Origin: Rana temporaria
Lineage: Eukaryota; Chordata; Amphibia; Anura; Ranidae
DNA length: 64,000 nucleotides
Reading direction: 5' to 3'
Assembly: GCF_905171775.1 (NCBI RefSeq)
Contig: NC_053489.1
Location: 151,179,142-151,243,141, forward strand
Part shown: positions 1 to 11,497 of the stretch, piece by piece
Layout of the letters: each line of letters begins with the position of its first letter
Position numbering within the stretch: the stretch's first letter is position 1
The notes under the pieces: model-generated
Database searches by the model: none
What the model was told of the DNA's origin: nothing
Seen by the model: only the letters and a program-made list of their open reading frames with translations
Translations under genes and position numbers: made by a program

Positions 1-299
1 TAATAAATATTAAAATAGTAGAAATCTCCAAAAATGCATGGGTCCTCAATATGTGAAAAAATGTGTGTACTTCTTATAACGTGGGACTGGAATAACGAAT
101 AAACCAACCCCAGTGAAGAGATCTATTCCTGTGTAAAGTAGCCGTGTAAATGGATAAATATAAAACAAATTATGAATATATAAAAATCCATGAAGCAAAT
201 AAATAAATAAGTAAAAATACAATAAATACATAAAACAATTAATAAAGTGCAGTGCAGCAAGCAGCAAATCTTAAGTGCAAATCCAAAAACACACACAAC
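1..299. other. AT-rich non-coding sequence
   Basis: AT-rich sequence with no recognisable gene or repeat boundary. The short minus-strand open frame here is low-complexity and not protein-like. Confidence 0.6.
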
Positions 300-1024
300 G
301 GGCCAGATTCAGAGAGAGATACGACGGTGTATCTCCTGATACGCCGTTGTATCTCTGACTTAGGCCGGTCGTATCTATGCGACTGATTCACAGAATCAGT
401 TACGCATAGATATGTCTAAGATCCGACAGGTGTAACTGTGTTACACCGTCGTATCTTAACTGCATTTTAAAAATGTCCGCGGGGAGGCGTTCTCGCTGAT
501 TTACACTGAGAAATATGTAAATCAGCGAGATACGCCAATTCACGAACGTACGCGGACCTGACGCATTGTTGTTACGACGTTTCCGTAGCGGTTTTCCCGG
601 CGTATACTTACCCCTGCTTCTATGAGGCGCAGCCAATGTTAAGTATAGCCGTCGTTCCCGCGTCTATTTTTGTTTTTTTTACGTCGTGTGCGTACGCTGA
701 TTCAGAAACCCGCGCGCCACAAGTTACGCTCACGCCGAAACCACTGACGTCCTAGCGACGTCAGTGGTAGCAATACACGCCAGTGAAATTTCGCGGACGG
801 CGCATGCTCATTTAAATCGGCACGGGGACGCACCTGATTTAAATAGTACACTCCCCCTAGCCGCGGAATTTGAATTCCGCCGGGGGTTTTACGATCCGCC
901 GCCGCAAGTTTGGAGGTAAGTGGTTTGTGAATTACCCACTAGCCTCTCAAACTTGCGGCAGCGGATCCTAAATCACATAGATCACGCGGATCTAAAGATC
1001 CGCTGATCTATGTGAATCTAGCCC
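300..1024. mobile_element. Non-autonomous DNA transposon, GGGCCAGATTCA family, copy 1
   Basis: The ends are GGGCCAGATTCA and TGAATCTAGCCC, a 12-bp terminal inverted repeat with one mismatch. The flanks carry a 3-bp duplication, AAC. The interior is CpG-rich with several smaller palindromes, for example around 860-890 and 985-1015. There is no coding capacity. Two more copies with the same ends and 3-bp duplications lie at 10731-11414 and 53812-54552. Ends starting GGGC with a 3-bp duplication resemble PIF/Harbinger elements; that assignment is inference. Confidence 0.85.
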
Positions 1025-1230
1025 AACATGTGCAAAATACAGTTCCTTGTGCTGGAAAATTTCTATCAGTGATCCACAGCGATGTGCCCAAAAAAGTCCA
1101 CAAAAGTGCAATTCACAAAACGGGTCCAATTTCAGTTGCAGTGATAATCAAAGGTGTAAGTGCTGATCTTCCAGTGCTCTCTAGTTCCCCCAGCCTCTCA
1201 CCTTAATAGGCTTATGGATAAGCCTTTCTG

Positions 1231-1425
1231 TTAAAGGGGTTGTAAAGGAATTTTTTTCCCCCTAAATAGCTTCCTTTACCTTAGTGTAGTCCTCCTTCAC
1301 TTACCTCATCCTTCGATTTTGCTTTTAAATGTCCTTATTTCTTCTGGGAAATGCTCACTTCCTGTTCTCCTGTCTGTAACTCACCACCCTAATGCAAGGC
1401 TTTCTTCCTGGTGTAAGTAAAAAAA
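1231..1425. repeat. Fragment of a TTAA-type high-copy repeat
   Basis: It starts TTAAAGGGGTTGTAAAG, the same terminus as the complete TTAA-flanked element at 54798-55389. A matching right end is not seen, so this is a fragment or a diverged relative. It is non-coding. The following sequence to about 1655 holds nothing I recognise. Confidence 0.5.
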
Positions 1426-1659
1426 CTTGATATGTGTGTGAACACTTACTAGGTGGCTGCTGCTCATCCTTTTTTATTAAAATTTATTTTATTTCCATGG
1501 TTTGCGCATCAGTTTCCCCCATTGTGCAATGTGTCATACCAAGTGTGATACAATGCTCATATGATTAATGAACATGGTGAAAGATGGGTATGGGTATTGT
1601 TAGTCATATCTTCGTACACAAAAGAGTGTAAAATTTAAATGTATTATTCTAGGTTATAG

Positions 1660-1889
1660 GTAAATGTATATTGTACATTGGCCCCCAGGTTTTCTGAAAT
1701 TGAAGGGAGAGTTTTCTATTATCACAAATGACTTTCTCATGAGGAAGAAGTTGGTCAGCTAATGCTAGCCATTGGGTCACTATGGGAGGTGATGGATTTA
1801 ACCACTTGATTGTAATCATCTTGCAGGGTAAAAATATGGTTTCAGTTTCTGGTATTATGCAGTCAAAGCTCTTTATCCTCTTTGCCAAA
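1660..1889 (-). pseudogene. Tx1/L1-type LINE, C-terminal remnant (outer element)
   Basis: On the minus strand this reads as the extreme C-terminus of a Tx1/L1-like reverse-transcriptase ORF: a segment with IKWLNPSPPIVTQW followed by LPHEKVICDN and FQKTWGPMYN, typical of the tail after the zinc-finger-like region. It ends near 1660. At its upstream side (1890) it is cut by the mariner-type element 1892-4008 and resumes at 4009-4262, so the two pieces are one LINE split by an insertion. It is 5'-truncated and not functional. Confidence 0.7.
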
Positions 1890-2016
1890 TACAGTAAAAC
1901 CTTGGTTTGAGGGTAACTTGATTTGAGAGCGTTTTGCAAGACAAGCTACATTTTTTAATACATTTTGACCTGATATACAAGCGATGTCTTGATATAAGAG
2001 TAGTGTCATGTCACAA

Positions 2017-2682
2017 CTGAGTATAAAATAGAAGAGAGGTGCCTCTAAGTGTAGCAATATGGTTACATTTAATGAAGGAACAACATTAAGAGCCGGTTCA
2101 CACTGGCGCGGCACGACTTCGGGGGCGACTCTGCAAGGCGTCCTGAAGACGACTTCAGAGGCGATTTGCAAAATGACTTCTGTATAGAAGTCAATGCAAG
2201 TCGCCGCGAGTCACACCCAAAGTCATATAAGAACCTTTTTCTAAGTCGGACGGTTCTATTGAATAGAATGGGACACGACTTGTCAGGCGGCTGAGTCGCC
2301 TGACGAGTCGCCCCAGTGTGAACTGGCTCTTAGAAACTCACATGGTTGATGATTAAAACAGGCACATCTATGTATGCAGGCATCCGGGGTAAAGCTGTCC
2401 ACATAGACCATCCTCTGCACCGCATTGATGTCATCCCTTCCACAAGCGGTATAAGCCTTGCTTTCAGATCGCTCTACTGCAGGGTAGTCTTCCCGGTCAC
2501 AATTGCAGAGAGCCGGCGGTGAGGATGATGGTCTATGTGGACAGCTTTACCCCAGATGCCTGCATACTTAGATGTGCTTAATTTAATCATCAACCATGTG
2601 AGTTGCTAAATGTTGTACCTTCATTAAATGTAACCATATTGCTACACTTATAGGCGCTTCTCTTCTCTTGTATACTCTGTAG
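2017..2682. repeat. Large inverted repeat inside the mariner-type element
   Basis: The left arm (about 2017-2410) and right arm (about 2521-2682) are reverse complements, sharing for example TGTAGCAATATGGTTACATT and AGCTGTCCACATAGACC. The left arm is longer only because a 246-bp MITE (2087-2332) sits in it, so the right arm shows the pre-insertion sequence. The loop is about 2411-2520. Confidence 0.85.
2087..2332. mobile_element. Short MITE, AGAGCC-GGTTCACACTGG ends
   Basis: The ends TAAGAGCCGGTTCACACTGG and its near-perfect reverse complement (one mismatch in 20) bound 246 bp of CG-rich, internally repetitive, non-coding DNA. The partner arm at about 2600-2625 gives the unfilled target and suggests a TA or TTA duplication. 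Confidence 0.8.
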
Positions 2683-2849
2683 CTCCAGCTGGATTTTGTT
2701 TCTAATCCCCTTGGGGAGGCTTCCATTTGTGCATGGACATTTTATGGTTACACAACCTGGTCACATTGCTATAATCTTTTTTATATGGATTATAAACTGA
2801 AGGACTTATGAATAAATTGTTGTGGAACGAATCATTTGATTTTCCATTA

Positions 2850-3910
2850 TTTACCCCCGTCTCCCCTTCATTTCTCTCCCATATTCTGCTTCATTTACAT
2901 TTCCTCTTCATGTCTCTACTGATTTTTATTTATATATATTCTTTCATCCCCTCCGAGAGCTGAAATGAATCCCATTTTTGCCATATTACTGGCATTTGAC
3001 TATTTATGTATCCTTCTTCTCTAATCTGTTTTTCCATATATTGTATTTCATTCATTTCACATATCCAGTCTATTATATTTGGGCTCCTACTTTCTCTCCA
3101 TTTGCAAGCTATTATTGTTCTAGCTGCCGTTGTCATGTAATGAAAAATATCCTTCTTGATACTCTTTATAGAATCTGGAATCAAAGATAGTAATGAACTA
3201 TCTATGTTTAGATCCCTCTCTGTGACCGATACTTTCCAATATATTTCGTGAACTTCTTACCAAATGACAACCATACCAGATGTGGTCCATAATTCCCTTT
3301 CGACCTTACATCTCCAACAAATATCTGTTTGTCCACTATTTATTTGATTTAACGCTACTGGACTCCAATACCATCTCATTGCTATTATAATTTCTTGGTA
3401 CTTGTTTGCTATAGATGTTTTATAAATAATTAAAAATATCTTCTCCCATTCTATCTCTGATATTGATCTTCCTATTTTGTGTTCCCATTTTTTCATACTT
3501 GTTAGCTCTCTAAGGGGTCCTGTGGGAGTAGTAAGCCATATATCTTAGATCATTTTTTAACAGTTTTTTTTTTTTGTTCATCTAATAAAATTTGTTCAAA
3601 TTTATTAAAGATAATTCTATATTTGTTACAATGTATGTTTTTAATTTATGGTATTGTAGCCATTTGTGTTTATGTTCAGGTCCCAAATCTTGCATTTTTG
3701 GTATTTTCCCTTCCATTAAGATCTGGGCCACCATTGTGTTCTCCAATATATTAAATTTTAATTATTTTGTGGTTGCTAAGGCTGGCGGGAATTCTGGATT
3801 GGAGAACAATGGGGTCATTGGTCCCATCATAGTGGATAGGTTCCCCTTTTTTAATTGTGCGTCCCATATTTTTAATGTAGCTCTTACAAAGATTGTTAAT
3901 TTTGTGTTTC
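2850..3910 (-). pseudogene. Tx1/L1-type LINE reverse-transcriptase tail (nested)
   Basis: Minus-strand frames in three pieces (about 3910-3762, 3496-3257, 3184-2930) read in order as a Tx1/L1-like RT C-terminal region. They include LKIWDAQLKKGNL, TPLFSNPEFPPAL, EIEWEKIFLIIYKTSI, then a C-x2-C (ICWRC) with MRWYWSPVALN, then TIIACKWRES. Shifts and stops break it. It is 5'-truncated at about 3915, where the text returns to the mariner-type element, so it inserted into that element. Confidence 0.8.
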
Positions 3911-4008
3911 CGTAATTTCTCATGGGAAAATTTGCTTTGATATACATGTGCTTTGGATTACAAGCATGCTTTCGGAACAAATTATACTCGCAATCCAAGG
4001 TTTTACTG

Positions 4009-4262
4009 TATACAAATCTCAGGGGTGCATGGTCAATAAGTCAACCACATGAGACCAATAGGAAGGACCACAGGACACAATCCAAATGTGTGTAAGTACA
4101 TCTCAAGCAATTAACAGTACTACTCAAGTGCCCTATTTTATGTAGGTGGGCAGGAGAAAAATATGTCTGATGAACTATATACAACTGAATACATTTATTG
4201 CTAATTGCCGGTGAGACTAAAGTATAGGAGAAACACATATTCTCAAAATTTTCTTGGGACAT
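4009..4262 (-). pseudogene. Tx1/L1-type LINE RT fragment (upstream half of the outer LINE)
   Basis: The minus strand encodes QLYIVHQTYFSPAHLHKIG followed by LRCTYTHLDCVLW, the conserved segment just before and over the C-x2-C/H-W region of Tx1/L1 reverse transcriptases. It is continuous in sense with 1660-1889 once the intervening mariner-type element is set aside. It carries no intact ORF. Confidence 0.7.
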
Positions 4263-4278
4263 ACTGGGAATAAGGGAT

Positions 4279-5004
4279 TGAAACGGTCACCACCGTTTAC
4301 GATTTTAATTCCATCAACCACGACAGCTTATTTGACAATCTACAATCCAGCAGACATGATCCATTCCCCCAGAATTAAGACGAGACTGAAGCTCTGTTCT
4401 TTCTGGTTCCAAAATGTATGAATGAACCTTTAATGGTATCTTAGCTTTCTTTTATACAGTACAAGCATGTTACAGTTAATCACAGGGACAAAGACACACT
4501 CCACCCACACCTCACACAATGGAGGGGCTTCAATACACCTTCTCTTAGACAATGACATTCAGTTGAGTTAATTATTAGTCATTATCCAGACAGCCTGTCT
4601 CCGCATACAGCTTGACAAGTCACATTCTTTTACTAAACATAATTGACATGCTAATTCCCTACCCCTGAAAGGAGACATCTGATCTTTCAGACTAAATTGG
4701 TACAATGGGCACAGAATGTAATTACAGCATTAGCATCACACAATGGAATGTCTAGGAGCAGACGCAATTAACACCTCAAAAGCAGGTGTCCCCCCATTGA
4801 ATGAAAACACTCTATTTGGAGTCAGACTTTAACAACTTGTAATATGTCCAGATCTCCTGCAATACATGAATTATCATTTATCAGTCACCCTATGCCCAAA
4901 AGGGGCACAGGGTGACCCTAGACCCAAGAGTCATTAGTGACGCTGGCACAGGAGTCCCCCCCATCCTTCAAAGGTCTCTGGGTGTCACGGGTCATTCCGT
5001 TACA
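4279..5004 (-). mobile_element. Solo LTR with 5-bp target duplication
   Basis: It begins TG and ends CA (minus strand TGTAACGG to CGTTTCA) and is flanked on both sides by GGGAT (4274-4278 and 5005-5009), the mark of LTR-retroelement integration. The minus strand has a TATAAA-like box at 4451-4456 and ATTAAA at 4431-4436, which sets the orientation. No internal coding region is present, so it is the product of LTR-LTR recombination. Gypsy or endogenous retrovirus origin cannot be decided. Confidence 0.85.
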
Positions 5005-5009
5005 GGGAT

Positions 5010-5719
5010 TGCCATTTAGCTTTAAACAGCAAACATGTATTTGCTAGTTTTGTATGAAGGAGGTGTAAATATAGAATAAAAAACATACCTTAGGACCCTA
5101 TGATTTTATTATACCTTATAATTAATATTTTTAAATATATCCCTCCTAACCTTACTGCACCCCCAGTCCACGCCTCACTTACAAATATCAATGAAAAAAG
5201 TTTTCATGGCAAATCAAATTTCTTTGGAAGTTGCATTACTAAAAGTAAATTACCCCCTTAATAGACATCTGATGGAGTGGTTATTCTATATCAATTCCAA
5301 AATGATGTGTCCAGATAGCTCTAGGTTACGGTCAATTTGGGCTGTTCCTTATAGACAGGATATCAGGAAGACCAGTAGAGGAGGACAGTCACCTTGCCTC
5401 AGCCCACGCAGATTTAGCTAGTTTCAGGATTGGTAATTGGACTCAGGAGTGGAGCAATCCAGGAGCCTCCAAATATATCAGAAACTGTCTTATATTAAGG
5501 ACATATACCAGATGTGCCTCTGCAGAAGATGGATCATCAACATGTGCCACAATAAAGTACTTTATGAGCTGAACAAGATGATAACAGCTTTGTGGAAACG
5601 ACCCACAGACTCGCCATCAATAACATATCATTCCATCACCACAGATAATTTGTCACTGACCTGTGGGTTCTAAATGTCTAAATGGAGAAACTTCTCCACT
5701 TTGGATCACCAGTGCAACA
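5010..5719. other. Unassigned non-coding sequence
   Basis: I see no repeat ends, no recognisable protein and no RNA gene. Short plus-strand frames at 5191-5421 and 5437-5673 have no family resemblance that I recognise. Confidence 0.4.
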
Positions 5720-5721
5720 TA

Positions 5722-6155
5722 CACTATATTACCGACAGTATTGGACGCCTGCCTTTACACACACATGAACTTTAATGGCATCCCAGTCTTAGTCTGTAGG
5801 GTTAAATATGGAGTTGGCCCACCCTTTGCAACTATAACAGCTTCAACTCTTCTGGAAAGGCTGTCTTCAAGGTTTAGGAGTGTGTCTATGTGAATGTTTG
5901 ACCATTTTTCCAGAAGCGCATTTGTGAGATCAGGCACTGATGTGGATGGGAAGGCCTGGCTCGCAGCCTCCAAGTTCCTCTACCCAAAACTCCCTCATTA
6001 ATGTCTTTATGGACCTTGCTTTGTGCACTTTTCAGAAGCGTTGAAGCTGTTATAGCTGGGCCAACTCAATATTGAACCCTGTATTAGACTGGGATGCCAT
6101 TTAAAGTTCATGTACGTGTAAAGGCAGGCGTCCCAATACTTTCGGCAATATAGTG
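5722..6155. mobile_element. Tc1/mariner internally deleted element (CACTATATT ends)
   Basis: The termini CACTATATT and AATATAGTG are flanked by TA. Subterminal text matches the widespread vertebrate Tc1 family with ends like CACTATATTGCCAAAAGTAT, and the first and last about 90 bp are inverted repeats (ATGAACTTTAATGGCATCCC near the left). Nearly all of the transposase gene is deleted. Confidence 0.85.
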
Positions 6156-7087
6156 TATGTTATTTGTTACTGACCAAGAGAACATTTCCCATTACTTAGC
6201 CCAATCCTCCCCTGATGGGGCTTTAAGAACAATAGTTTTTGGCCTTATTAAGTAAGCTATTTTATTTAGTACACACAATATGACTGGTAGGAACCAGTGC
6301 TTGGTTGCTCCTTTTACCACCCATGCTTATGAGCTCTAACAGTAATATTGTCAAACATTGGTCAATAGTTTCTAGCACTTTTCCTTCTTAAAGGCAATAA
6401 TGGGGGAGTCCCATCACCATCTTCCCTAGTAACAATGTCTGAAACACATTTCCCATGTTTCCTTATGGAAGGGACCATGTAGGTTAGAACATATGTAATA
6501 CCAGTTTAAAATTTCAGAGAATTTAGCATGCTTTTATAATTTCAGTAGTCATTTTTAATCTTTTTTAATCTTTTGTTAAAAAACATCCAGTAATTCTGTG
6601 GTGAAAGTTGTGGTTTCGGCCCATGCTATAGGGTGAATTTTCTTCTTCTGATAGATATTTTTACACATCCTCCCTTCCAGCACAAAACCCAAAAAACAAG
6701 GGCTCAGTCTCCATTCATGGTGAGTAGGTGAGTGAGTAACTTGTATAGCGCTGACAAATGCGAACCGAATCGCCTCAAGGAGTAGGTGGAGTAATAAATG
6801 CAATACAGCAGTAAAACCATATCTTGCACTGATGATGGCTTAGAAGTATGAAAGAGCTGCAATGTTGGTGGTGTATCTGTCTATATCTGGGCTATACACC
6901 ATCAGTTCTTTATGCACAGATAGATAAAAAGAGAAAAAAGGAATGATTTGCATTGCTCTGCCCACTTACCCAAAAGCTGAGCTCCTTGTGTGTATGGTAT
7001 CAGGATACAAACCTCTACATGTCTCTCACCTACCAGTGCTCAAATGTTTTTGTCTATAAAGGATTATATTAGCAACTTTTTTTTTGA
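6156..7087. other. Non-coding, with a short LINE-tail fragment at 6716-6790
   Basis: Mostly unassigned. On the minus strand, 6716-6790 carries a LINE-type 3' tail (GCGCTATACAAG followed by a CTCAC repeat), comparable with the L2-type tail at 38330-38392. Nothing else is recognisable. Confidence 0.4.
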
Positions 7088-7893
7088 CTAATGGTCTCTA
7101 AACTGGGCCCAGGCCAGGTCCAGCCCTTTGCTTGCCTTTATCTGGCCCTTGGGGTACTATTCCTCTCATTAATATGAGACATTCTTCCTCCTACTGGCAC
7201 CAACTTTTGAGGTACCATTATTTCCACTGACACCAACAATGGGACATAATTTCTCCCACTGAAACACCTAAGATGGGACACTAGTCATCTCACTGACACT
7301 AACCATGGGGCACTATTCCTCCCACTGACACTAGCAATGGGGAACCATTCTTTCCTTCCATCGACACCAAAGATGCTGCACTATTTCTTCCACTGACACA
7401 AACAATGAGGCATTATTCCTCCCACTAATACTTATGATGGAGCACTATTACTCCCACTGACATTGACAATGGGGCACTATTACTCCCACTGATACCAACA
7501 ATGGGGCACTATCCCTCCCACTAATACCAATGATGGGGCACCATTCCTCCCACTGACATTGACAAAAGGACACTATTACTCCCACTGATACTAATAATGA
7601 GGCACTATTCCTCCTACTAATACCAATGATGAAACACTATTCCTACCACTGACATTGACAATGGGACACTATTACTCCCACTGATACCAACAATGGGGCA
7701 CTATTCCACCCACTAATACTTATGATGGGGCACTATTCCTCCTGCTACTGACCCCAGGTGTTATATGATTTTTTAAATCCCACTGACTATCAAGCCCAAG
7801 GCATTCTCTACTCCCACTGGCCTTAGCCCCCCTCCTCCTTAATTCTGAACAGCAATAAACTGGCCCTTTGTTTACAAAGTCTGGAGACCCCTG
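7088..7893. mobile_element. hAT-like non-autonomous element with a minisatellite core
   Basis: The right end CTGGAGACCCCTG and left end ATGGTCTCTAAACTGGG are imperfect inverted repeats of the CAGGGGTCTCCAAACT type seen in vertebrate hAT elements. The core is a tandem array (7140-7750). There is no ORF. Exact ends and any 8-bp duplication are not clear. Confidence 0.55.
7140..7750. repeat. Minisatellite, about 33-bp unit
   Basis: Degenerate tandem copies of a unit reading roughly GGGGCACTATTCCTCCCACT followed by GACACCAACAAT, about 18 copies. It forms the body of the enclosing hAT-like element. Confidence 0.85.
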
Positions 7894-7896
7894 CTT

Positions 7897-8083
7897 TAGG
7901 CCCCATACACACTATTAGATTTTTTGCAGATTTTTGTCTTCAGATTTACCAAAACCATATAATATGAGGTCAAACTTTAAGAGTTTCAATTTGTATGCAA
8001 TAAGGCAGGCCCTTGCACTACATGGTTTTGGTAAATCTGAAGACAAAAATCTGTAGAAAATCTAATAGTGTGTATGGGGGTCT
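7897..8083. mobile_element. Small palindromic MITE (CCCCATACACACTATTAG ends)
   Basis: About 60-bp arms, starting CCCCATACACACTATTAG and ending CTAATAGTGTGTATGGGG, are near-perfect inverted repeats around a loop of about 60 bp. It is non-coding. Confidence 0.8.
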
Positions 8084-8147
8084 AAGACTGATTGCACAAC
8101 CCACTTTCAGTTTAGTTGTGATGCTTTTTTTTACATCATTCTAATAG

Positions 8148-8572
8148 TAGCCATACACGCTTCAATAAATGATCGAATTATTAATATAATATATATAATT
8201 GATCCATAGTCAACAATCCATTTCATTGATATGCTACATGCTGGGAAGTGGATCACGACTGATAATTAATATATAATCGTTGATTGCATCTCTGGTTCCC
8301 ACCATGAAATATCATAGTCTGATCAATCGACATATGATTGCATTTATGAAAAGTATTTCAGTGTTTCAGTATTTCAGTGTTGCCATTTCATGCAAAACTT
8401 TTGATCATTTTTTGTCCTGGCAGATCGACTTGCTGAGTTTGATTAAATCTGATTCTAAATTGATCGGAAAGAAAGTTATAGCTATTTAGTTCCTTGTAGA
8501 TTTGATCTTTTTGATCAAATTGCACATTGAAAAAACAAAACGAAAAAAACAAAGCATGTGTGGTAGCTAATA
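8148..8572. mobile_element. MITE (TAGCCATACACGCTT ends)
   Basis: The left end TAGCCATACACGCTT and right end AAGCATGTGTGGTAGCTA are imperfect inverted repeats around AT-rich DNA full of GATC/GATT palindromes. It is non-coding; the frames inside are chance. Confidence 0.6.
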
Positions 8573-8646
8573 CTGTTACATAAAAAACAATCACTGATCG
8601 CTTCATACTGTAATCAATATGCAAAAAATTGAGTTACAACTCATGA

Positions 8647-8878
8647 GGCCCCCGGACAAAAGGAGATTATGGGCCCCCCGGGCAATAGGAGATTATGGGA
8701 CCCCCGGGCAATAGGAGATTATGGGACCCCGGACAATAGGAGATTATGGGGCCCCCAGGTAATAGATTATGGGGCCACACAGTATACATACACAGTATAC
8801 ACACACAGACGCACAATATACACGCAAAGTATACACACACTGTATACATACACACAGAATACACATACACACACACTA
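8647..8878. repeat. 31-bp minisatellite followed by a CA/TA microsatellite
   Basis: About four copies of a unit reading GGGCAATAGGAGATTATGGG plus a run of C (8647-8776), then an impure ACAC/GTATAC microsatellite (8776-8878). Related GC-rich text (GGGCCCTCGGGTAGTGCC) recurs at 8980-9040. Confidence 0.85.
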
Positions 8879-9916
8879 AAAAGGTACTGGAGAGGCGGGG
8901 CAGCTATAATCTTGGATTTTTTTTAAAAAACATAGATTTTTACATACTGTCCCTGGTTTTACTGAGGCTGACAACTCTGATGGGCCCCCCTAGTGGTATG
9001 GGGCCCTCGGGTAGTGCCCGAGTGCCAGAATGGTCAGTCCGCCCCTGCACCGAGAGGAGTGAAAGAATTGAATTTATAATGCATTGTAAGTTTTCATTGG
9101 TCAACACCTCAAATGGGTCACAATAATGTAGAATACACAATGTACTGGATAGGACTTTCACATTATTACATTCTGTAAAGAGCACATTATACTGGGTTCC
9201 CAAACAATAACCAACTAATTAGGGTGGAAAAAATAACGATACCTTTTAACTTGGGATCAAGGTATAAAAAAGGTATATCTGTTACAATGGAAAAATAGGT
9301 AGTGTTACAAAGGTGTCTGGAAGGACACAGGAGATGAACATTGCTGAGATCAGACCTTGGGTTTTAATAATGTAACATGTCTTAGAGAATAAATAATGAT
9401 TGATTGGGATCTTTTTCTACCTTACAACAATCAGTATGTAGGATCAATAAATGCTTCAAAGCAGGAGCTTTATAAAAAATGCCTGACATTCTGTTTTATA
9501 AATGTGTTAATACAGAGATATTCTTATATTACATTTAGCCATTGACTCTCCAGTATCTGAGCTGTACTGGCACTACATGTAATGGCCTCAGAATAAAAAA
9601 ACAAAAACAAAAGATCTGTTCTTTTTCTAGCATTCCAGGCCTGTCTAGGCCAAGTGACACAAAGTGATACAAGAGCCATAGCTGACAGTATTTGTGTGTA
9701 AATGAGTTTGAACATTGTACATACAGTATAAAGGTTTCTAAATATATTCATGTGATGTGTCAGTGATCAGAAATGACAGCGATTATGTGACTCCCTATAA
9801 TAGCTGTGTTCTTTAGATCCCATAATAAGTGTTGGCAGTCTGCCTCAAAGATGGATGGCAGCTTTTATTTTGTAACATTAGGCAATAGGTCACTTAAACT
9901 GAACCTGTTAACTGTT
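8879..9916. other. Unassigned non-coding sequence
   Basis: Apart from the repeat-end text at 8970-9050 I see no element boundary and no gene. Confidence 0.4.
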
Positions 9917-9920
9917 TTAA

Positions 9921-10640
9921 CCATTCAGCCCCGGACCATTTTGCTGCCAAAAGACCAGGCCACTTTTTGCGATTCGGCACTGGGTCGCTTTAACTGACAA
10001 TTGCGCAGTCGTGCGACGTAGCTCCCAAACAAAATTGACGTCCTTTTTTTCCCACAAATAGAGCTTTCTTTTGGTGGTATTTGATCACCTCTGCGGTTTT
10101 TATTTTTTGAGCTATAAACAAAAAAAAGAGTGACATTTTTAAAAAAAATTCAATATTTTTTACTTTTTGCTATAATAAATATCCCCAAAAGATATATATA
10201 TAAAAAAAATATTTTTCCACAGTTTAGTCCGATATGTATTTTTCTACATATTTTTGGCAAAAAAACGCAATAGGCGTTTATTGATTGGTTTGCACAAAAG
10301 TTATAGATTCTACAAAATAGGGGACTGTTTTATGGAATTTTTAATAATAGATTTTTATCGTGACTGCAACATTATGACGGACACATCGGACACTTTTGAC
10401 ACCATTTGGGGACCATTGTCATTTTTACAGCGATCAGTGCTATACAAATGCACTGGTTACTGTGAAAATGACACTGGCAGTGAAGGGGTTAACCTCTAGG
10501 TGGCGCTGTAAGGGGGTTAAGTGTTCCCTAGGAAGTGTTTCTTATTGTAGGGGGGAGTGGCTTAGCTTGACACATCACTGATCATCTGTTCCGCTGACAG
10601 AGAACGGACGATCGCTGACATGCCACTAGGAAGGCTTTTA
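9921..10640. mobile_element. TTAA-type high-copy element, family A, truncated copy
   Basis: It starts with TTAA (9917-9920) then CCATTCAGCCCCGG. The body is homologous, in reverse orientation, to 56812-57841: the shared blocks include ATTGCGCAGTCGTGCGACGT, TCTTTTGGTGGTATTTGATC and the TGTCCGACATC-like block near 10380. The expected GTGG-TTAA right end is missing, so the copy is truncated near 10640. Confidence 0.75.
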
Positions 10641-10730
10641 AAGCATCACCTATGGATAATTGTAGGTACTGTTGTTTGTCCCATTTCACAGACATGCACA
10701 AATTCAAATCTTAAAATGTTTGGTATTTGT

Positions 10731-11414
10731 GGGCCAGATCCTCAAAAGAGATACGCAGGCGGATCTGCTGTTCCGCCTGCATATCCCTGTTTCTATCTTT
10801 GGAACTGATCCACAGAATCAGTTTCCAAGAGATAGACAGAAGATCCGACATGTGTAAGGGACTTACACTGCCGGATCTTAGGATGCAGTACCGCATCCGC
10901 CGCTGGGGGCATTTCGAGCCGAAATGCCGCCTCGGGTATGCAAATTAGCACTTACGGAGATCCACAAAGCTTTTCAGCTTCGTTTTTTCTCCGTAAGTAT
11001 TCGTTTGCAATCGTAAAATTAGGGCTGCTTTTACAAAGTATAAAGTTAGTACACCTTGTAAAAGCAGACCCTTCTTTCCAGCGACGCTGTCTTTTTTTTT
11101 TTTTATTTATTTTTTTTCCCGACGCAACTTTTTTCACACGGCGCGATTCACGAAGCTCGGCGTAACGTAATTTTGCGCTATGCACGTCGGGAAAATGACG
11201 TCACGAGCATGCGCTGTACGGCGGGAGCGCGCCTAATTTAAATGGGACTCGCCCCATTTGAATTGGGAACGCCTTACGCCGGCCGGATTTAAGTTACACA
11301 GCCGAAAATTTCTAGGTAAGTGCTTTGTGGATCGGGAACTTAGGTAGAAATTTTCAGCCAGTGTAACTTAAATGGGAATTTTTAAGTTACGGCGGCTGGC
11401 TGTGGATCTGGCCC
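10731..11414. mobile_element. Non-autonomous DNA transposon, GGGCCAGATYCA family, copy 2
   Basis: Perfect 11-bp termini GGGCCAGATCC / GGATCTGGCCC, flanked by a TGT duplication. The interior is GC-rich and palindromic, non-coding, and shares layout with 300-1024 and 53812-54552. Confidence 0.85.
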
Positions 11415-11497
11415 TGTATACTCAACACAACATCATCTTGTATAATTTACCAAAATATGGTGTTATATTGTGTTTGAGTGCACAAAACGTATTCTAA

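Larger units (their letters stand above)
1892..4008. mobile_element. Mariner-type non-autonomous element (CAGTAAAACCTTGG ends), with nested insertions
   Basis: The termini are CAGTAAAACCTTGG at 1892 and its reverse complement ending at 4008, each flanked by TA, which is the Tc1/mariner target rule. A short uninterrupted relative lies at 12585-12997 and shares the subterminal text on both sides. The 2.1-kb length here comes from internal material: an inverted repeat at 2017-2682, a MITE at 2087-2332 and a LINE tail at about 2850-3910. There is no transposase frame. Confidence 0.85.

Noticed and set aside
7140..7750. Possible CRISPR array (regular units of about 33 bp)
   Set aside because: Units are contiguous tandem repeats without unique spacers, in a eukaryotic transposon.
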